Source: M55B167 sp964406095 (GTDB lineage: Bacteria > Verrucomicrobiota > Kiritimatiellia > RFP12 > UBA1067). From it: a stretch of DNA of 34,531 bases. Both the position numbers and the translations under genes were made by a program. Below the pieces are notes generated by a model that was given only the letters and a program-made list of their open reading frames with translations, was not told where the DNA came from and ran no database searches. The stretch covers positions 1 through 34,531 of the forward strand of contig CAYOQJ010000117.1 of assembly GCA_964406095.1 (NCBI GenBank), read 5' to 3'. Positions 15,427 to 24,290 of the stretch are shown in pieces (position 1 is the stretch's first letter; each line of letters starts with the position of its first letter).

Positions 15427-17106
15427 TCAATTTGTCGTGGTACGGCTGCACTCACGGATGGAAATCAGCTCTTTCATAACATCGTATTGATTCTCGGCAT
15501 ACTCACGTGTTCCGAAAAGATCATGCAGGCGGCGGTACAATTGAAACAGGCGGTTATAGACCGCGACATTTTCCCTCACCGGCGTGTATTCAAGTGCATC
15601 CAGTGAGGTCATAGCAGCGGTTGCCAGTTCAAAATTATGATGAGCTCCACCGACGACCGCGCCGGCCATTGCTGATCCGAGTGCACAGGCCTGTTCGCTG
15701 CCAGCCACCAGCATTGGACAATCCAGCACGTCGGCATATATCTGCATGACAAGCGCGCTTTTTTTCGCGATTCCGCCACAGTTGATCACACGCTCAATCG
15801 GAACACCGTATTCCGTCATGCGGTCACGGATCATACGGGCTCCGAAGGCCGTAGCTTCAACCAGAGCACGGAAAATTTCAGCAGGGGTGGAGTGCAACGT
15901 CAAACCCAGAATTATTCCGGTAAGCTGCTGATCAACCAGGATAGTACGGTTGCCATTATTCCAATCAAGTGCCAGCAGACCACAAGCACCCGGTTTCAAA
16001 CGCAAGGCAGCCTGATCCAGCTCAGCATGCCCCATGCCGCCGCCCGGCTGAAGTTTGTGTACAAACCAGTTGAAGATGTCGCCAACCGCCGACTGCCCCG
16101 CTTCGATCCCATATGTGCCCGGCAGAATCGACTCCGGAGCCACACCGCAGACACCCGGTATATCATGCAATTCACTGTTGAGCGACGCAACGGCCAGGTC
16201 ACAACTCGAGGTACCGATAACCTTGATCATCGTGCCAGGCCGAATACCACTGCCGACACCGCCGAGATGCGCATCCAGAGCACCGCCAGCCACAGGCAAA
16301 CCCTTCGGCAACCCGGTTTTCGCGGCCCACTCGGGTGTTAGGCGCCCGACGGTGTCGGCGATATTGACGGTTGTGTCGGGCAATGCTTCACGCAGTGCGG
16401 CCATAGCAGCGTTGTCAAAAGAGGCAATAAAATCTTGCGCCGGATAACCACCCCAATCGGGGTGGAACATCGCTTTGTGCGCGGCGGAACAGATGCAGCG
16501 TCGGATTTCAGATGGGGCGGTTGTGCCGGTCAGCACGGCGGGAATCCAGTCGGCCAGCTCGACCCAATCGGCGGCAGCGTCGAAGACTCGCCGATCGCTA
16601 CGAGCGCATTTCAGGATTTTGGCCCAAAACCACTCTGATGAATAAGTGCCGCCACACTTGGCCAGATATTCCGGATGTGAGGTCTGCGCGGCAGCGGTGA
16701 TTTCAGCGGCTTCGCAATGGGCGGTATGATCCTTCCAGAGCCAAGCCATGGCATTGAGATTATTTTTAAACTCATCATGGAGTGCGAGTGCTCTGCCAGC
16801 GGCATCAATCGGTATGGGAGTGCTGCCGGTGGTGTCGACACCAATTCCGACAATCTTGTCGGCGCACTTCGGATCGGCAGCCTGTGCTTCGGTCAGCGCG
16901 GTTTTCAAGGTGAATTCAATGCCGGCCAGATAATCGGCGGGATGCTGGCGAGCCACATTGGGATCAGCGGGATCGATCAACACACCCATTTCGCCGCTTG
17001 GATAATTAAAAACCGCTGAACCGGTTATCTCTCCGTTATCGGTGCGTGCGATAACCGCACGCACTGAATTTGTACCGAAATCCAATCCTGCTGCATAAGT
17101 TCTCAT
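15427..17106 (-). CDS. araB: Ribulokinase
   Basis: This 559-residue FGGY-family kinase phosphorylates ribulose to ribulose 5-phosphate in the cytoplasm. The N-terminal ATPase segment GLDFGTNSVRAVI (7-19) and 'GIGVDTTGSTPIPID' (about 87-101) are characteristic of AraB rather than of glycerol or xylulose kinases, and the length fits. The C-terminal half carries 'VIGTSSCDLAV' and 'INCGGIAKKSALVMQIYADVL'. The start has GGAGAG nine bases upstream. No araA, araD or transporter is nearby, so the gene is isolated from a standard arabinose operon. The kinase gene at 15358 follows 68 bp later on the same strand. Confidence 0.93.
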   Translation of the reverse strand: MRTYAAGLDFGTNSVRAVIARTDNGEITGSAVFNYPSGEMGVLIDPADPNVARQHPADYLAGIEFTLKTALTEAQAADPKCADKIVGIGVDTTGSTPIPIDAAGRALALHDEFKNNLNAMAWLWKDHTAHCEAAEITAAAQTSHPEYLAKCGGTYSSEWFWAKILKCARSDRRVFDAAADWVELADWIPAVLTGTTAPSEIRRCICSAAHKAMFHPDWGGYPAQDFIASFDNAAMAALREALPDTTVNIADTVGRLTPEWAAKTGLPKGLPVAGGALDAHLGGVGSGIRPGTMIKVIGTSSCDLAVASLNSELHDIPGVCGVAPESILPGTYGIEAGQSAVGDIFNWFVHKLQPGGGMGHAELDQAALRLKPGACGLLALDWNNGNRTILVDQQLTGIILGLTLHSTPAEIFRALVEATAFGARMIRDRMTEYGVPIERVINCGGIAKKSALVMQIYADVLDCPMLVAGSEQACALGSAMAGAVVGGAHHNFELATAAMTSLDALEYTPVRENVAVYNRLFQLYRRLHDLFGTREYAENQYDVMKELISIRECSRTTTN

Positions 17107-17120
17107 ACTTCAATCTCTCC

Positions 17121-17136
17121 AATAACCGTTATTGTA
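17121..17136 (-). promoter_or_regulatory. -10-like sequence and inverted repeat upstream of araB
   Basis: On the minus strand a TACAAT -10-like hexamer (17136-17131) overlaps a perfect inverted repeat, AATAAC-C-GTTATT (17121-17133), directly upstream of the araB Shine-Dalgarno sequence. A good -35 is not seen. The palindrome is placed like an operator, but its regulator is unknown. Confidence 0.35.
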
Positions 17137-17519
17137 TCAATTTTCTCTGTCACAATCTACTCCGTAAAAAAATTAAAGCATTTATCAATATTATTGTTGT
17201 AACTTACAGAAAACTATTTCAGCAGATATATTCCACGACACATACAATATCAAGCATCGGGCCTTACGATGAAGAATATGCTCTAGGGTTGATATTGTTT
17301 TGGGTTGCTGAATGATGAGCAATGACAATCGGAGCGACCCCTCTGCTTTTTCTGGACAGCGGCGAGGATAAGCCCGACGGGTGTGAAGAGTACAGTGGAC
17401 TGGTTGAGTTTCAGCCGTATCTGGATGAGCAAATCAGGTGGTTGGAGCGTGAAATTGCAGCTGCAGCCGCCTGGTGCCATGCGCGCACACAGACAGACGA
17501 ATTAACCTAAACCATCACA
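17137..17519. other. Gene-poor stretch with one weak small ORF
   Basis: This gap between araB and the surface-protein gene is A/T-rich at its left end. The only notable frame is 17322-17510 on the plus strand (62 residues, starting MTIGATPLLFLDSGEDKPDG and ending WCHARTQTDELT). It has no clear Shine-Dalgarno sequence and matches no family I know. It may be a remnant of a lost gene. Confidence 0.3.
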
Positions 17520-20500
17520 TCAGCGTATGATTATAACCATCCCCTGAGGAAAGGTTATGGTTGCTGTTTTATTGTTGCGATCATATCTCACATACCAGTT
17601 TTCCGGCAAATTGGAGTAGCTGAATGTTCCGTTCAATTCTCCGTCACAGTTGACAATAGTATAGCTTTGACCCACATCCAGCAACTCGGTATCGGTTACC
17701 GAAAGCTCGACTGTGCTGATATCAAGGTCATCACCGATACTCAGCAGATCACATTCGCCATACTGAGCCAGATCGATCAGTAGAGTTACCCCGGCACTCA
17801 GATCGGGTGACGAGGACATGGTCAAAGTACCGATTGTGTTGATTCCGCCGGGCGCGATGGTGCTGGTCAGCACCAGCGTTCCATTGCTGACGGTACCTTC
17901 ACCAGTAACAGATTCCAGCATTTGGGTGTTGCCGTTTAAATCCAGCACACTGCCGGATGCGAGAGTGGGTTCAGCACAATCAGGGAGAGCTCCGCCGATT
18001 GATCGCACCGCCACCCGGTCAAACCATGTGGCCTGGTCGCCAGCCATGTCCTGGCCTGAAAAAGCGAGGGTATTCTCTCCTTCACGCATCACCGCCAGAC
18101 CGTTTAAGAGTGCGCCGTTATCGGTGAACTCATCTGCGGCGATACTGAACATCGTAATTCCATCTATTTTAATATTCAAAGGTGAGCCGCTGAAATTCGG
18201 TCGTTTGCCAGCCAGAAATTCGATCACATACCAACCGGAGTGGGGCGCAGTCAGTGTAGTTGTGACCGTGCCGCAGGAACCCCCTTTCGATTGGAGATAG
18301 GCAGTATGTGCGGAGTCGATCTGCGCACCGGATGCAACCCAGGGTGAACCGGGCTTAGCGATCCCGCTGCGTGGATCAACATCGCTGCTGCTAAAAATCC
18401 AGCCTGTCCCAGAGGGTTCATAGCCCCAATTACCACGTTCCAGCACGTCATAAGTTTCAAAAGAGTGATTACCCACCATTACTGCGACATCAGGCGGAGC
18501 TAGCTGCAGCACTCCCGCCTCAACACTGACAGCACTGCTGGAGGTGTTGGAGCCACCCAGAACAAATGTTCCTGCACCCTGTTTTATCAGTGTGATATTG
18601 TCACCAATCGTGCCGGCGAAGGTCGAGCTTGCGCCACTGCCGCCAATCATCAGCACAGCATTGGTTGCTGAGCTGTTACGCAACTCACCCGCACCGCTCA
18701 GCGCTGAAGCTGCCACAGTAGTGCCGTCTAACTCCAATGCTGCGCCATAAGAGATATTCAAATCTACACCGCTGGGCAGAGGAGCGCACTTGCGTCCATC
18801 CGCGCGCATCAAACGCACATCATCGATGGCGGTGGCGCGATCAAGATCATCAGGACGTGTACCGGCAATATCCAGCAAATACACCCCCGGTGTCAGATAA
18901 CCCAGCGATGTTGAATAATTTTTAAAAACACTTCCGTTTTCAAACTCCGAATAACTCCACGATGCTTTAATAATCCCCCCAAAATGCACATCCAGCCCAA
19001 CCGGTTTTGCTGACTTGCGGTTTGCGGCCATGAATTCAAGACGATACTCTCCCGAAATCGGTATATAAACACTCTGGGTCATATGCGCCTCACGCTGAAT
19101 AAAAGCTGCCTGCAATCCCTCTGGAATTGCGCCTGCCGCCACCCAAGGGGTGTCGGCACAGGTAAATCCACCCCGATGCAGAGTATCCGCTGACCAGCTT
19201 ATTGACCAGCCACCGGGCAGGCCATCATCACGGAGATAACTCCAACCGGTTTGAATCGGTTTTTCAAAGCCGGCATTCACCAGCAAAGCAGGCGCGCTCA
19301 TTTTCAAGGTTCCTGCTTCAACCAGTGTAGCACCGGTGTAGGTACTGAAAGCCCCGAGCGTCAGGGTTGCGACACCGCGTTTTGTCAGACCACCAGCCGA
19401 TCCAAAATCCGGAATGAAGGGCTGATTGATGGCAGCATGCCCGGCATCGGTTTCGATAATCGCGCCTTCATCCGCAATTACGATTGAAGTGCCTGTTTTT
19501 ATCCAGTCGTCAACCGCACGCGGAGCATCCTTGGAGCTGACACCAAGGATGCCGCCGTCGAAGAGCAGGGTGCTGTCGGCTCCGCCATTTCGAATTTCAT
19601 CACAAAGCAAAGTACCACCGTCGGTCAGATTCATGCACACCGTGCCTCCGAAGCTCTCAAGGGTACGCCAGTCGGCGACATGCCCGTCTGTGATATTGAC
19701 AATCGATTCGATGTTGCCGTACAAACTCAGACTAACACTCCCGTTACAATATGAACGGCCTCCACTGAGATTTAACAGAGTATCCCTGAGGCCGAATCCC
19801 GTTGCATGATACATTGTACCGCCGCTCTGATTGACAAAGGCTCCCTCGTATTTTTCACCACCTCCAGCATAGACGGAACCTCCTGATATATCCAGTGTGG
19901 AATTACGGACTGTCAGCGCACTGCAATTTACCGGAACAAGTCCCTGATTCACTTCGCCGCTGCCGATTCTGCCGCCGCTGACCACCCTCAAAGTTCCCTG
20001 ATCGACGGTAGTTGCACCGGAATAAAGATTTTCGGAGGCAACAGTTAAAGTTCCGGCACCGGTTTTAGACAACGCGAGAGGTACGTCATGGTTATCAATC
20101 ACAGCGGTAATTATCAGATTATTGGTACTATGCGTCTCAACCACAAGATTTGATATCGGGGATGTTAGAACCCCGCCGGAAACCGCAAGAGCGCCGGAGT
20201 CGTCTGACATTATCAGATTATTGAGTGCCAGTGTTTTGCCGTCAAGATCAAGCGTAGTTGCTCCATCTGTAGCGGTGTATGTCAGCGAATTTATCGCAGT
20301 GTAACCGGAAGCCGGCATCAGATCGGCCACTGCACCCGTGCCTTCGAGAACCTGGTAATCTGCCAGCGGATCACTCTCGATCGACTGTGATCCGGAGTCA
20401 CGACGGGTCAACTCCAGATAACCGCTGAGCGGTTCGACGCTCAATGTGAAACCGTAAAGATGATAACTGCTTTGAGACTGTCGTCTGAAGGTGAGTGTTT

Positions 20501-21113
20501 CTCTGCTTTGCGAAGCGACAAAGGTATATTTGAGCCAGCTGAAGGTATCTATATCTCCGCCGTCAGGATTGATTGTGATCACTCCCCCGCTGGTTGTTGT
20601 TATAATCTGGGTACGGTTGCCATTATCGTTCCATACTCGATGATAGAGATTCAACGTGTAGCTCTGCCCGGCAATCAGATTGTTAAGATAGAGATGCTGA
20701 TCCCCGGCGGGTCCGCCGTAGTTAAAACTGCTGACCAGTGTTCCGAGACCGCCGGTAACAACTGTCTGAACGCGATTTTCGCGATTGCCGAAATTATCCG
20801 TGGCGAAGTTTGCTCCGGCGGGATTGGGAATACCGCTGTAGCCGTTAAACTCAACTCCGTTGATGGTCAAGGGGTTTCCGTTAACATTAACAGCACAGAT
20901 GTAATTGAGCTGAGAATCCAATCCGACTGCGGCATCGAAATTGCCGCCACCGAGATTACCGGAAAAATCAAAAGTACCGGTTTCTCTGCCTCCACGCACC
21001 AACAGCAGACCGGAACCGCTCAGGCGGTCGGTTGTATGCAACGCTCCGCTGCCGGAAGCACCCCAGAGTCCGGGCGACTGCAACTCGCCGTCGAAATACA
21101 GAAAATCGACACG
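17520..21113 (-). CDS. C-terminal part of an autotransporter-associated beta-strand repeat protein
   Basis: This frame continues, in the same phase, the gene starting at 22208, after an amber codon at 21114-21116. The first codons after the stop read RVDFLYFDGELQSPGLWGAS, the usual continuation of this repeat family, so 21083 is not a natural start. It encodes a second copy of the N-terminal module (about 40-215 counted from 21083), beta-strand repeats of the 'GAGTLTVASENLYSGATTVDQGTL' type, and two homologous carbohydrate-binding-like modules ('VNAGFEKP' near 602 and 'VGNHSFE' near 870). The C-terminus is FPQGMVIIIR, similar to the tail at 2174. No outer-membrane beta-barrel is present. An adhesin or glycan-binding surface role is inference. 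Codons 21113-21084 have no alternative start with a ribosome site. Confidence 0.75.
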   Translation of the reverse strand, partial: RVDFLYFDGELQSPGLWGASGSGALHTTDRLSGSGLLLVRGGRETGTFDFSGNLGGGNFDAAVGLDSQLNYICAVNVNGNPLTINGVEFNGYSGIPNPAGANFATDNFGNRENRVQTVVTGGLGTLVSSFNYGGPAGDQHLYLNNLIAGQSYTLNLYHRVWNDNGNRTQIITTTSGGVITINPDGGDIDTFSWLKYTFVASQSRETLTFRRQSQSSYHLYGFTLSVEPLSGYLELTRRDSGSQSIESDPLADYQVLEGTGAVADLMPASGYTAINSLTYTATDGATTLDLDGKTLALNNLIMSDDSGALAVSGGVLTSPISNLVVETHSTNNLIITAVIDNHDVPLALSKTGAGTLTVASENLYSGATTVDQGTLRVVSGGRIGSGEVNQGLVPVNCSALTVRNSTLDISGGSVYAGGGEKYEGAFVNQSGGTMYHATGFGLRDTLLNLSGGRSYCNGSVSLSLYGNIESIVNITDGHVADWRTLESFGGTVCMNLTDGGTLLCDEIRNGGADSTLLFDGGILGVSSKDAPRAVDDWIKTGTSIVIADEGAIIETDAGHAAINQPFIPDFGSAGGLTKRGVATLTLGAFSTYTGATLVEAGTLKMSAPALLVNAGFEKPIQTGWSYLRDDGLPGGWSISWSADTLHRGGFTCADTPWVAAGAIPEGLQAAFIQREAHMTQSVYIPISGEYRLEFMAANRKSAKPVGLDVHFGGIIKASWSYSEFENGSVFKNYSTSLGYLTPGVYLLDIAGTRPDDLDRATAIDDVRLMRADGRKCAPLPSGVDLNISYGAALELDGTTVAASALSGAGELRNSSATNAVLMIGGSGASSTFAGTIGDNITLIKQGAGTFVLGGSNTSSSAVSVEAGVLQLAPPDVAVMVGNHSFETYDVLERGNWGYEPSGTGWIFSSSDVDPRSGIAKPGSPWVASGAQIDSAHTAYLQSKGGSCGTVTTTLTAPHSGWYVIEFLAGKRPNFSGSPLNIKIDGITMFSIAADEFTDNGALLNGLAVMREGENTLAFSGQDMAGDQATWFDRVAVRSIGGALPDCAEPTLASGSVLDLNGNTQMLESVTGEGTVSNGTLVLTSTIAPGGINTIGTLTMSSSPDLSAGVTLLIDLAQYGECDLLSIGDDLDISTVELSVTDTELLDVGQSYTIVNCDGELNGTFSYSNLPENWYVRYDRNNKTATITFPQGMVIIIR

Positions 21114-22208
21114 CTACGTGCTGCTGTGCAGCAGTTCCAGTTGCCCGTCAGAGGCGATATCCATAACAGTCGCACTCTCCAGCGCATTGGATTCGGCAAG
21201 TGCGATCGTACCGCGTTCAACAAACCATTTTGCTGAACCGGCCACCAACCCGCAAAAGGTGATTTTACCGTCGCCATGCTTGACCACATCGTCAGCGACT
21301 GCAAAGTTGTTTGAAATGGTGTGACTGCCGGAGGTCGCGCTCAAAACCGAAACTCCGCCCGGATCACCTTGCAGAGTGATCAGCCCGACGCCATTAATTG
21401 TCCAGGGATTTGAGCCTGCCAGGGCGAGGTGTCCGAGAGTAATATCAGCGTTGACTTCAATCGAAGTCGGCAAAGATTGTTCCGGCAGGAGGGCATTTGC
21501 GCCCGGCGCATCGGGCACTGTCTGACTCTGCCAGGTGGCAGTGTTCCATATCGATCCTTCCATCCAGGCATTATTAAACAGACGCTCATTTGAAAATCCA
21601 TAGAGATGCATCGGGCCATCGGAAAAGGGATCAAACTGAACCCACTCCTCGCTGCCGGTGGCGCTGAAGGTGTAGCGCAGCAGACTGGCATTGGGTTGTC
21701 CTCCCCGATTTACATCAAAGATCGAGCTGGCACCGATTGAAGAAGTAAGCCATTGAAAGCGGTTGCCGCTGAATCCCCAGGCCTTGTTATAAAAGGTCAA
21801 CACATAGCTCTCACCCGGAATAAGATTCTGGAGGGTAATTCTTCCGGGAAGCCCGCGATGTAGAAATCCGTTCAGAAGCGTATTTAAACCGGAGCCCTCA
21901 CCGATCACACTGCCACCGGAAGTGAACGAATCGAAGCCTTCCAGTGCGAAAGAACCGACCACACCGGTCATATTGGTGCCATCGGTTCCTACAAAATCAA
22001 CCCCGTTGATTGTAACATTCTCACCATTGAGAGTGTAAGTATGGGTATAGTCCTTAGCTGCCGACAAGCCGACCGCGTCATCCAGATCACCACTGCCCAG
22101 AGGCAGTGATGAGGAAAAAACACCCGCCCGGCAGATTAGAACACTCTGCAACGCGAGATATGAAAAAACGACAATCCACAATCCGAATTTTTTCGTGACA
22201 CCACTCAT
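21114..22208 (-). CDS. N-terminal part of the same beta-strand repeat surface protein, ending at an in-frame amber
   Basis: These 364 residues begin with a signal peptide (to about residue 28, ending ICRAG). A roughly 180-residue module ('GSGDLDDAVGLSA', 'TINGVDF', 'LQNLIPGESYVLTFYNKAW', 'MHLYGFS') is repeated in the downstream frame, and beta-strand repeat sequence follows. The frame stops at TAG (21116-21114) in the middle of a typical repeat (LELLHSST-stop-RVDFLYFDG). Changing one base (for example CAG to TAG) would restore a 1562-residue protein. The start is supported by CAGGAG about eight bases upstream. Truncation, suppression or a sequence error are all possible. Confidence 0.75.
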   Translation of the reverse strand: MSGVTKKFGLWIVVFSYLALQSVLICRAGVFSSSLPLGSGDLDDAVGLSAAKDYTHTYTLNGENVTINGVDFVGTDGTNMTGVVGSFALEGFDSFTSGGSVIGEGSGLNTLLNGFLHRGLPGRITLQNLIPGESYVLTFYNKAWGFSGNRFQWLTSSIGASSIFDVNRGGQPNASLLRYTFSATGSEEWVQFDPFSDGPMHLYGFSNERLFNNAWMEGSIWNTATWQSQTVPDAPGANALLPEQSLPTSIEVNADITLGHLALAGSNPWTINGVGLITLQGDPGGVSVLSATSGSHTISNNFAVADDVVKHGDGKITFCGLVAGSAKWFVERGTIALAESNALESATVMDIASDGQLELLHSST

Positions 22209-22677
22209 GACAAACTCCTGTATAGCGATTTACAATGTCTTACCGCGACGGAAAGGGAGAGAAAATTGATTTTTATGATAACCCAGACTATGTTCAGCCT
22301 TAAAACCCGTTATACTGCGGTTGACTAATGTCAACACTAAAACCCAAAAACCGGTCAGATTTTAACAACTTTCGGATTCCATGTAAAGTCCAGGATTTTT
22401 GTTTTCTTGACAGTGGGTGCGATTCAATTTAGTTCAGAGGAGAGTGAGTGGGCTCATTCGGAAGCTTCTTTCATCAAACCTGTTTCGATCTACCACCTAC
22501 TGCCGCACTCGCTCATGGATATGGAAAGACGACGTACCATGCCCGACTTTGTTGTAGATGTCGGCTACAGCATGATGTAGACAAAACGTATGCTACTGGA
22601 GCAACATATGCCAGCCAGAAAGAGTGGCTGGATGTCACGCAGAGAATGAGTTCCTACATCGAAATCATGATTGACAG
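22209..22677. other. Intergenic stretch with an uncertain small plus-strand ORF
   Basis: This 469-bp gap holds the promoter region of the surface-protein gene on its left. On the right, 22448-22681 (+) could encode 77 residues from a GTG preceded by AGAGGAG, with TTGACA at 22407-22412 but a poor -10 (TAGTTC). The protein (beginning GSFGSFFHQTCFDL, ending SSYIEIMIDS) is unfamiliar, and other frames also look partly protein-like, so decayed coding sequence is possible. The hairpin at 22611-22631 (7-bp perfect stem) lacks a U-tract. Confidence 0.3.
22320..22335. promoter_or_regulatory. Inverted repeat upstream of the surface-protein gene
   Basis: The perfect repeat GTTGAC-TAAT-GTCAAC contains, on the minus strand, a TTGACA hexamer. 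TATAAC follows at 22314-22309, but the spacer is 14 bp, shorter than normal. It stands about 110 bases before the ATG at 22208. An activator-dependent promoter or an operator would fit. Confidence 0.35.
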
Positions 22678-23595
22678 CTAAAGCTGCTCAGACAACTCAA
22701 CCGCCCGCCGCCGTTCGAAATCAGCTGGCAGATAACTCTCGACATTTGCGCTGCCGCAGGCCAGTCCGAAACGGGCGGAATCTGTCAGGGAAAAGCCGTC
22801 AATCAGTTTTGAAGCCAAGCCGGCGGTTGTGCAGTCACCGCTGCCGATCGGGTTTTTATGAACCGCAATCGCAGGCGGTTTCAGCTTCTCGACCCTTTGC
22901 GGTGTAACAATCCAGGCATTTTTGCCACCTTGCGTCATAAAAACATTCTGCGCACCAAGCTCAATCAGTTTAAAAAGGCAGCTTCTGATGGAATCATCAT
23001 TCTCAATTTTCAGATTGAATGTTTTTTCAAGTTCACGCAAGTTGAGTTTAGTCACAAGCGGCCGGTCTGCGAGCACACCCAACAGTGCTTCGCGGTGGGA
23101 GTCAATTACAACCGGCACATCGCAGCGGGCAGCGGCAGTTGTAAACTGCCGATAAAAATCATGCCCGGCATAGGGTGGCAGAGTTCCGCTGATTACCAGC
23201 ATTTCACACTTGCGGATCAGCTCCAGATTGGTGTCGACAAAATCTCTGATCTCGGCTGCTGAAGGTTGCGGTGCCTCTTCAACCAATTCAGTGACATCTC
23301 CGTTTTGCAGGTTGATCAGAGTGGTGCAGATACGTGTTTCCGCCAGCGTGGCGGTCATAACAGATTCAACCCCGTACTGCTGAAGGAGGCGAGTGATTGT
23401 TTCCCCGTTATGACCTCCGTTAAAACCGGAGAGCGCGCTGCGGCCACCGAGGATTGCCAACGCATGCGCGACATTCAAAGATTTTCCAGCTGCGCTTTCC
23501 ATTACCTCTGCGGCGCGGTTGACCTCGTTAAATTCGATACTCTGAAAAAGCAGAGTTCGTTGCAGAGCGGGTGTCATTCCAAGAGAAAGTATCAT
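22678..23595 (-). CDS. PfkB-family sugar kinase (1-phosphofructokinase/hexose kinase type)
   Basis: This 305-residue protein has the ribokinase-like fold. Visible elements are the N-terminal 'TPALQRTLLF', the substrate-lid segment AAGKSLNVAHALAILGG (35-51), VISGTLPP (134-141), KLNLRELE (183-190) and the anion hole with catalytic base NPIGSGDCTTAGLA (Asp254). The GSGD form is found in 1-phosphofructokinase and tagatose 6-phosphate kinase relatives. Its start codon overlaps the ribE stop (TAATG), so translation is probably coupled and it belongs to the riboflavin operon. No PTS or fructose genes are near. The substrate is therefore uncertain. Confidence 0.87.
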   Translation of the reverse strand: MILSLGMTPALQRTLLFQSIEFNEVNRAAEVMESAAGKSLNVAHALAILGGRSALSGFNGGHNGETITRLLQQYGVESVMTATLAETRICTTLINLQNGDVTELVEEAPQPSAAEIRDFVDTNLELIRKCEMLVISGTLPPYAGHDFYRQFTTAAARCDVPVVIDSHREALLGVLADRPLVTKLNLRELEKTFNLKIENDDSIRSCLFKLIELGAQNVFMTQGGKNAWIVTPQRVEKLKPPAIAVHKNPIGSGDCTTAGLASKLIDGFSLTDSARFGLACGSANVESYLPADFERRRAVELSEQL

Positions 23596-24233
23596 TATAC
23601 AAATCCATTTTCCCGCAGCATCTCCTGCGTAATGCCACTGTTATTCGAACGGTTCATCAGACGCGCGATATACTTGCCGATGATGTCGCCCTCCAGATTG
23701 ACGTTATCTCCGACCCGGTGCTCACACAGCGTTGTCGCATGCCAGGTATGCGGAATTATATTTACCTCAATCCAGTCATCTCCAAGTCCGCTGATGGTCA
23801 GACTGACACCGTCAATCGTGATTGATCCCTTAGACACACTCTGCCCCGCCAGATATGCTGAACATCCGATCCTCAACAAATAGTCGCGATTACGGCTTGT
23901 AATATCCCGTACAGTTCCGGTTTCATCTACATGTCCGGTAACAAGGTGTCCGCCCAGCCGATCCCCGATAGCCAGTGCCCTTTCCAGATTAACACGGCTG
24001 CCGGTCTGTACACGGCGCAGAACTGTTTTTTCCCGGGTTTCATCCAGCAGATCGGTGGTAAATGAATCGGCATTGTAAGAGGTGACTGTGAGGCAGACAC
24101 CGTGCACTGCGATGCTTTCACCTGTTTCGAGTTGCGATCTCCATGGTATACAGCCGATCTGTAATGACCAACCATCATTGACTCTGCCAACACTTCGGAC
24201 AACTCCGGTTTTCTGAATAATTCCTGTGAACAT
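23595..24233 (-). CDS. ribE: Riboflavin synthase, alpha chain
   Basis: This 212-residue enzyme converts two 6,7-dimethyl-8-ribityllumazine molecules to riboflavin and the pyrimidinedione. It starts MFTGIIQKTG, the hallmark N-terminus, and has two lumazine-binding repeats: the first with GVCLTVT (Cys47), the second beginning near GGHLVTGHVDETG and containing GVSLTIS. The start at 24233 is preferred because TAGGAG lies about 11 bases upstream and the protein then begins at the family's usual residue; an 18-residue extension is rejected. It lies 57 bp after ribD and overlaps the next gene by one base. Confidence 0.96.
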   Translation of the reverse strand: MFTGIIQKTGVVRSVGRVNDGWSLQIGCIPWRSQLETGESIAVHGVCLTVTSYNADSFTTDLLDETREKTVLRRVQTGSRVNLERALAIGDRLGGHLVTGHVDETGTVRDITSRNRDYLLRIGCSAYLAGQSVSKGSITIDGVSLTISGLGDDWIEVNIIPHTWHATTLCEHRVGDNVNLEGDIIGKYIARLMNRSNNSGITQEMLRENGFV

Positions 24234-24290
24234 AGCTGCTCTTCTCCTAAAATTACCGACATGGTACGTTTGGCTATGATGTCGCAACGG

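Noticed and set aside
20460..21236. 258-codon plus-strand ORF across the amber site
   Set aside because: It is antisense to the repeat protein, with no family match. It does not explain the amber codon.
22611..22631. Intrinsic terminator of the riboflavin operon
   Set aside because: The 7-bp hairpin is perfect, but the bases after it on the minus strand (CATATGTTGC) have no U-tract.
24234..24287. Longer RibE starting at 24287
   Set aside because: Riboflavin synthase begins MFTGII, and TAGGAG precedes ATG 24233.
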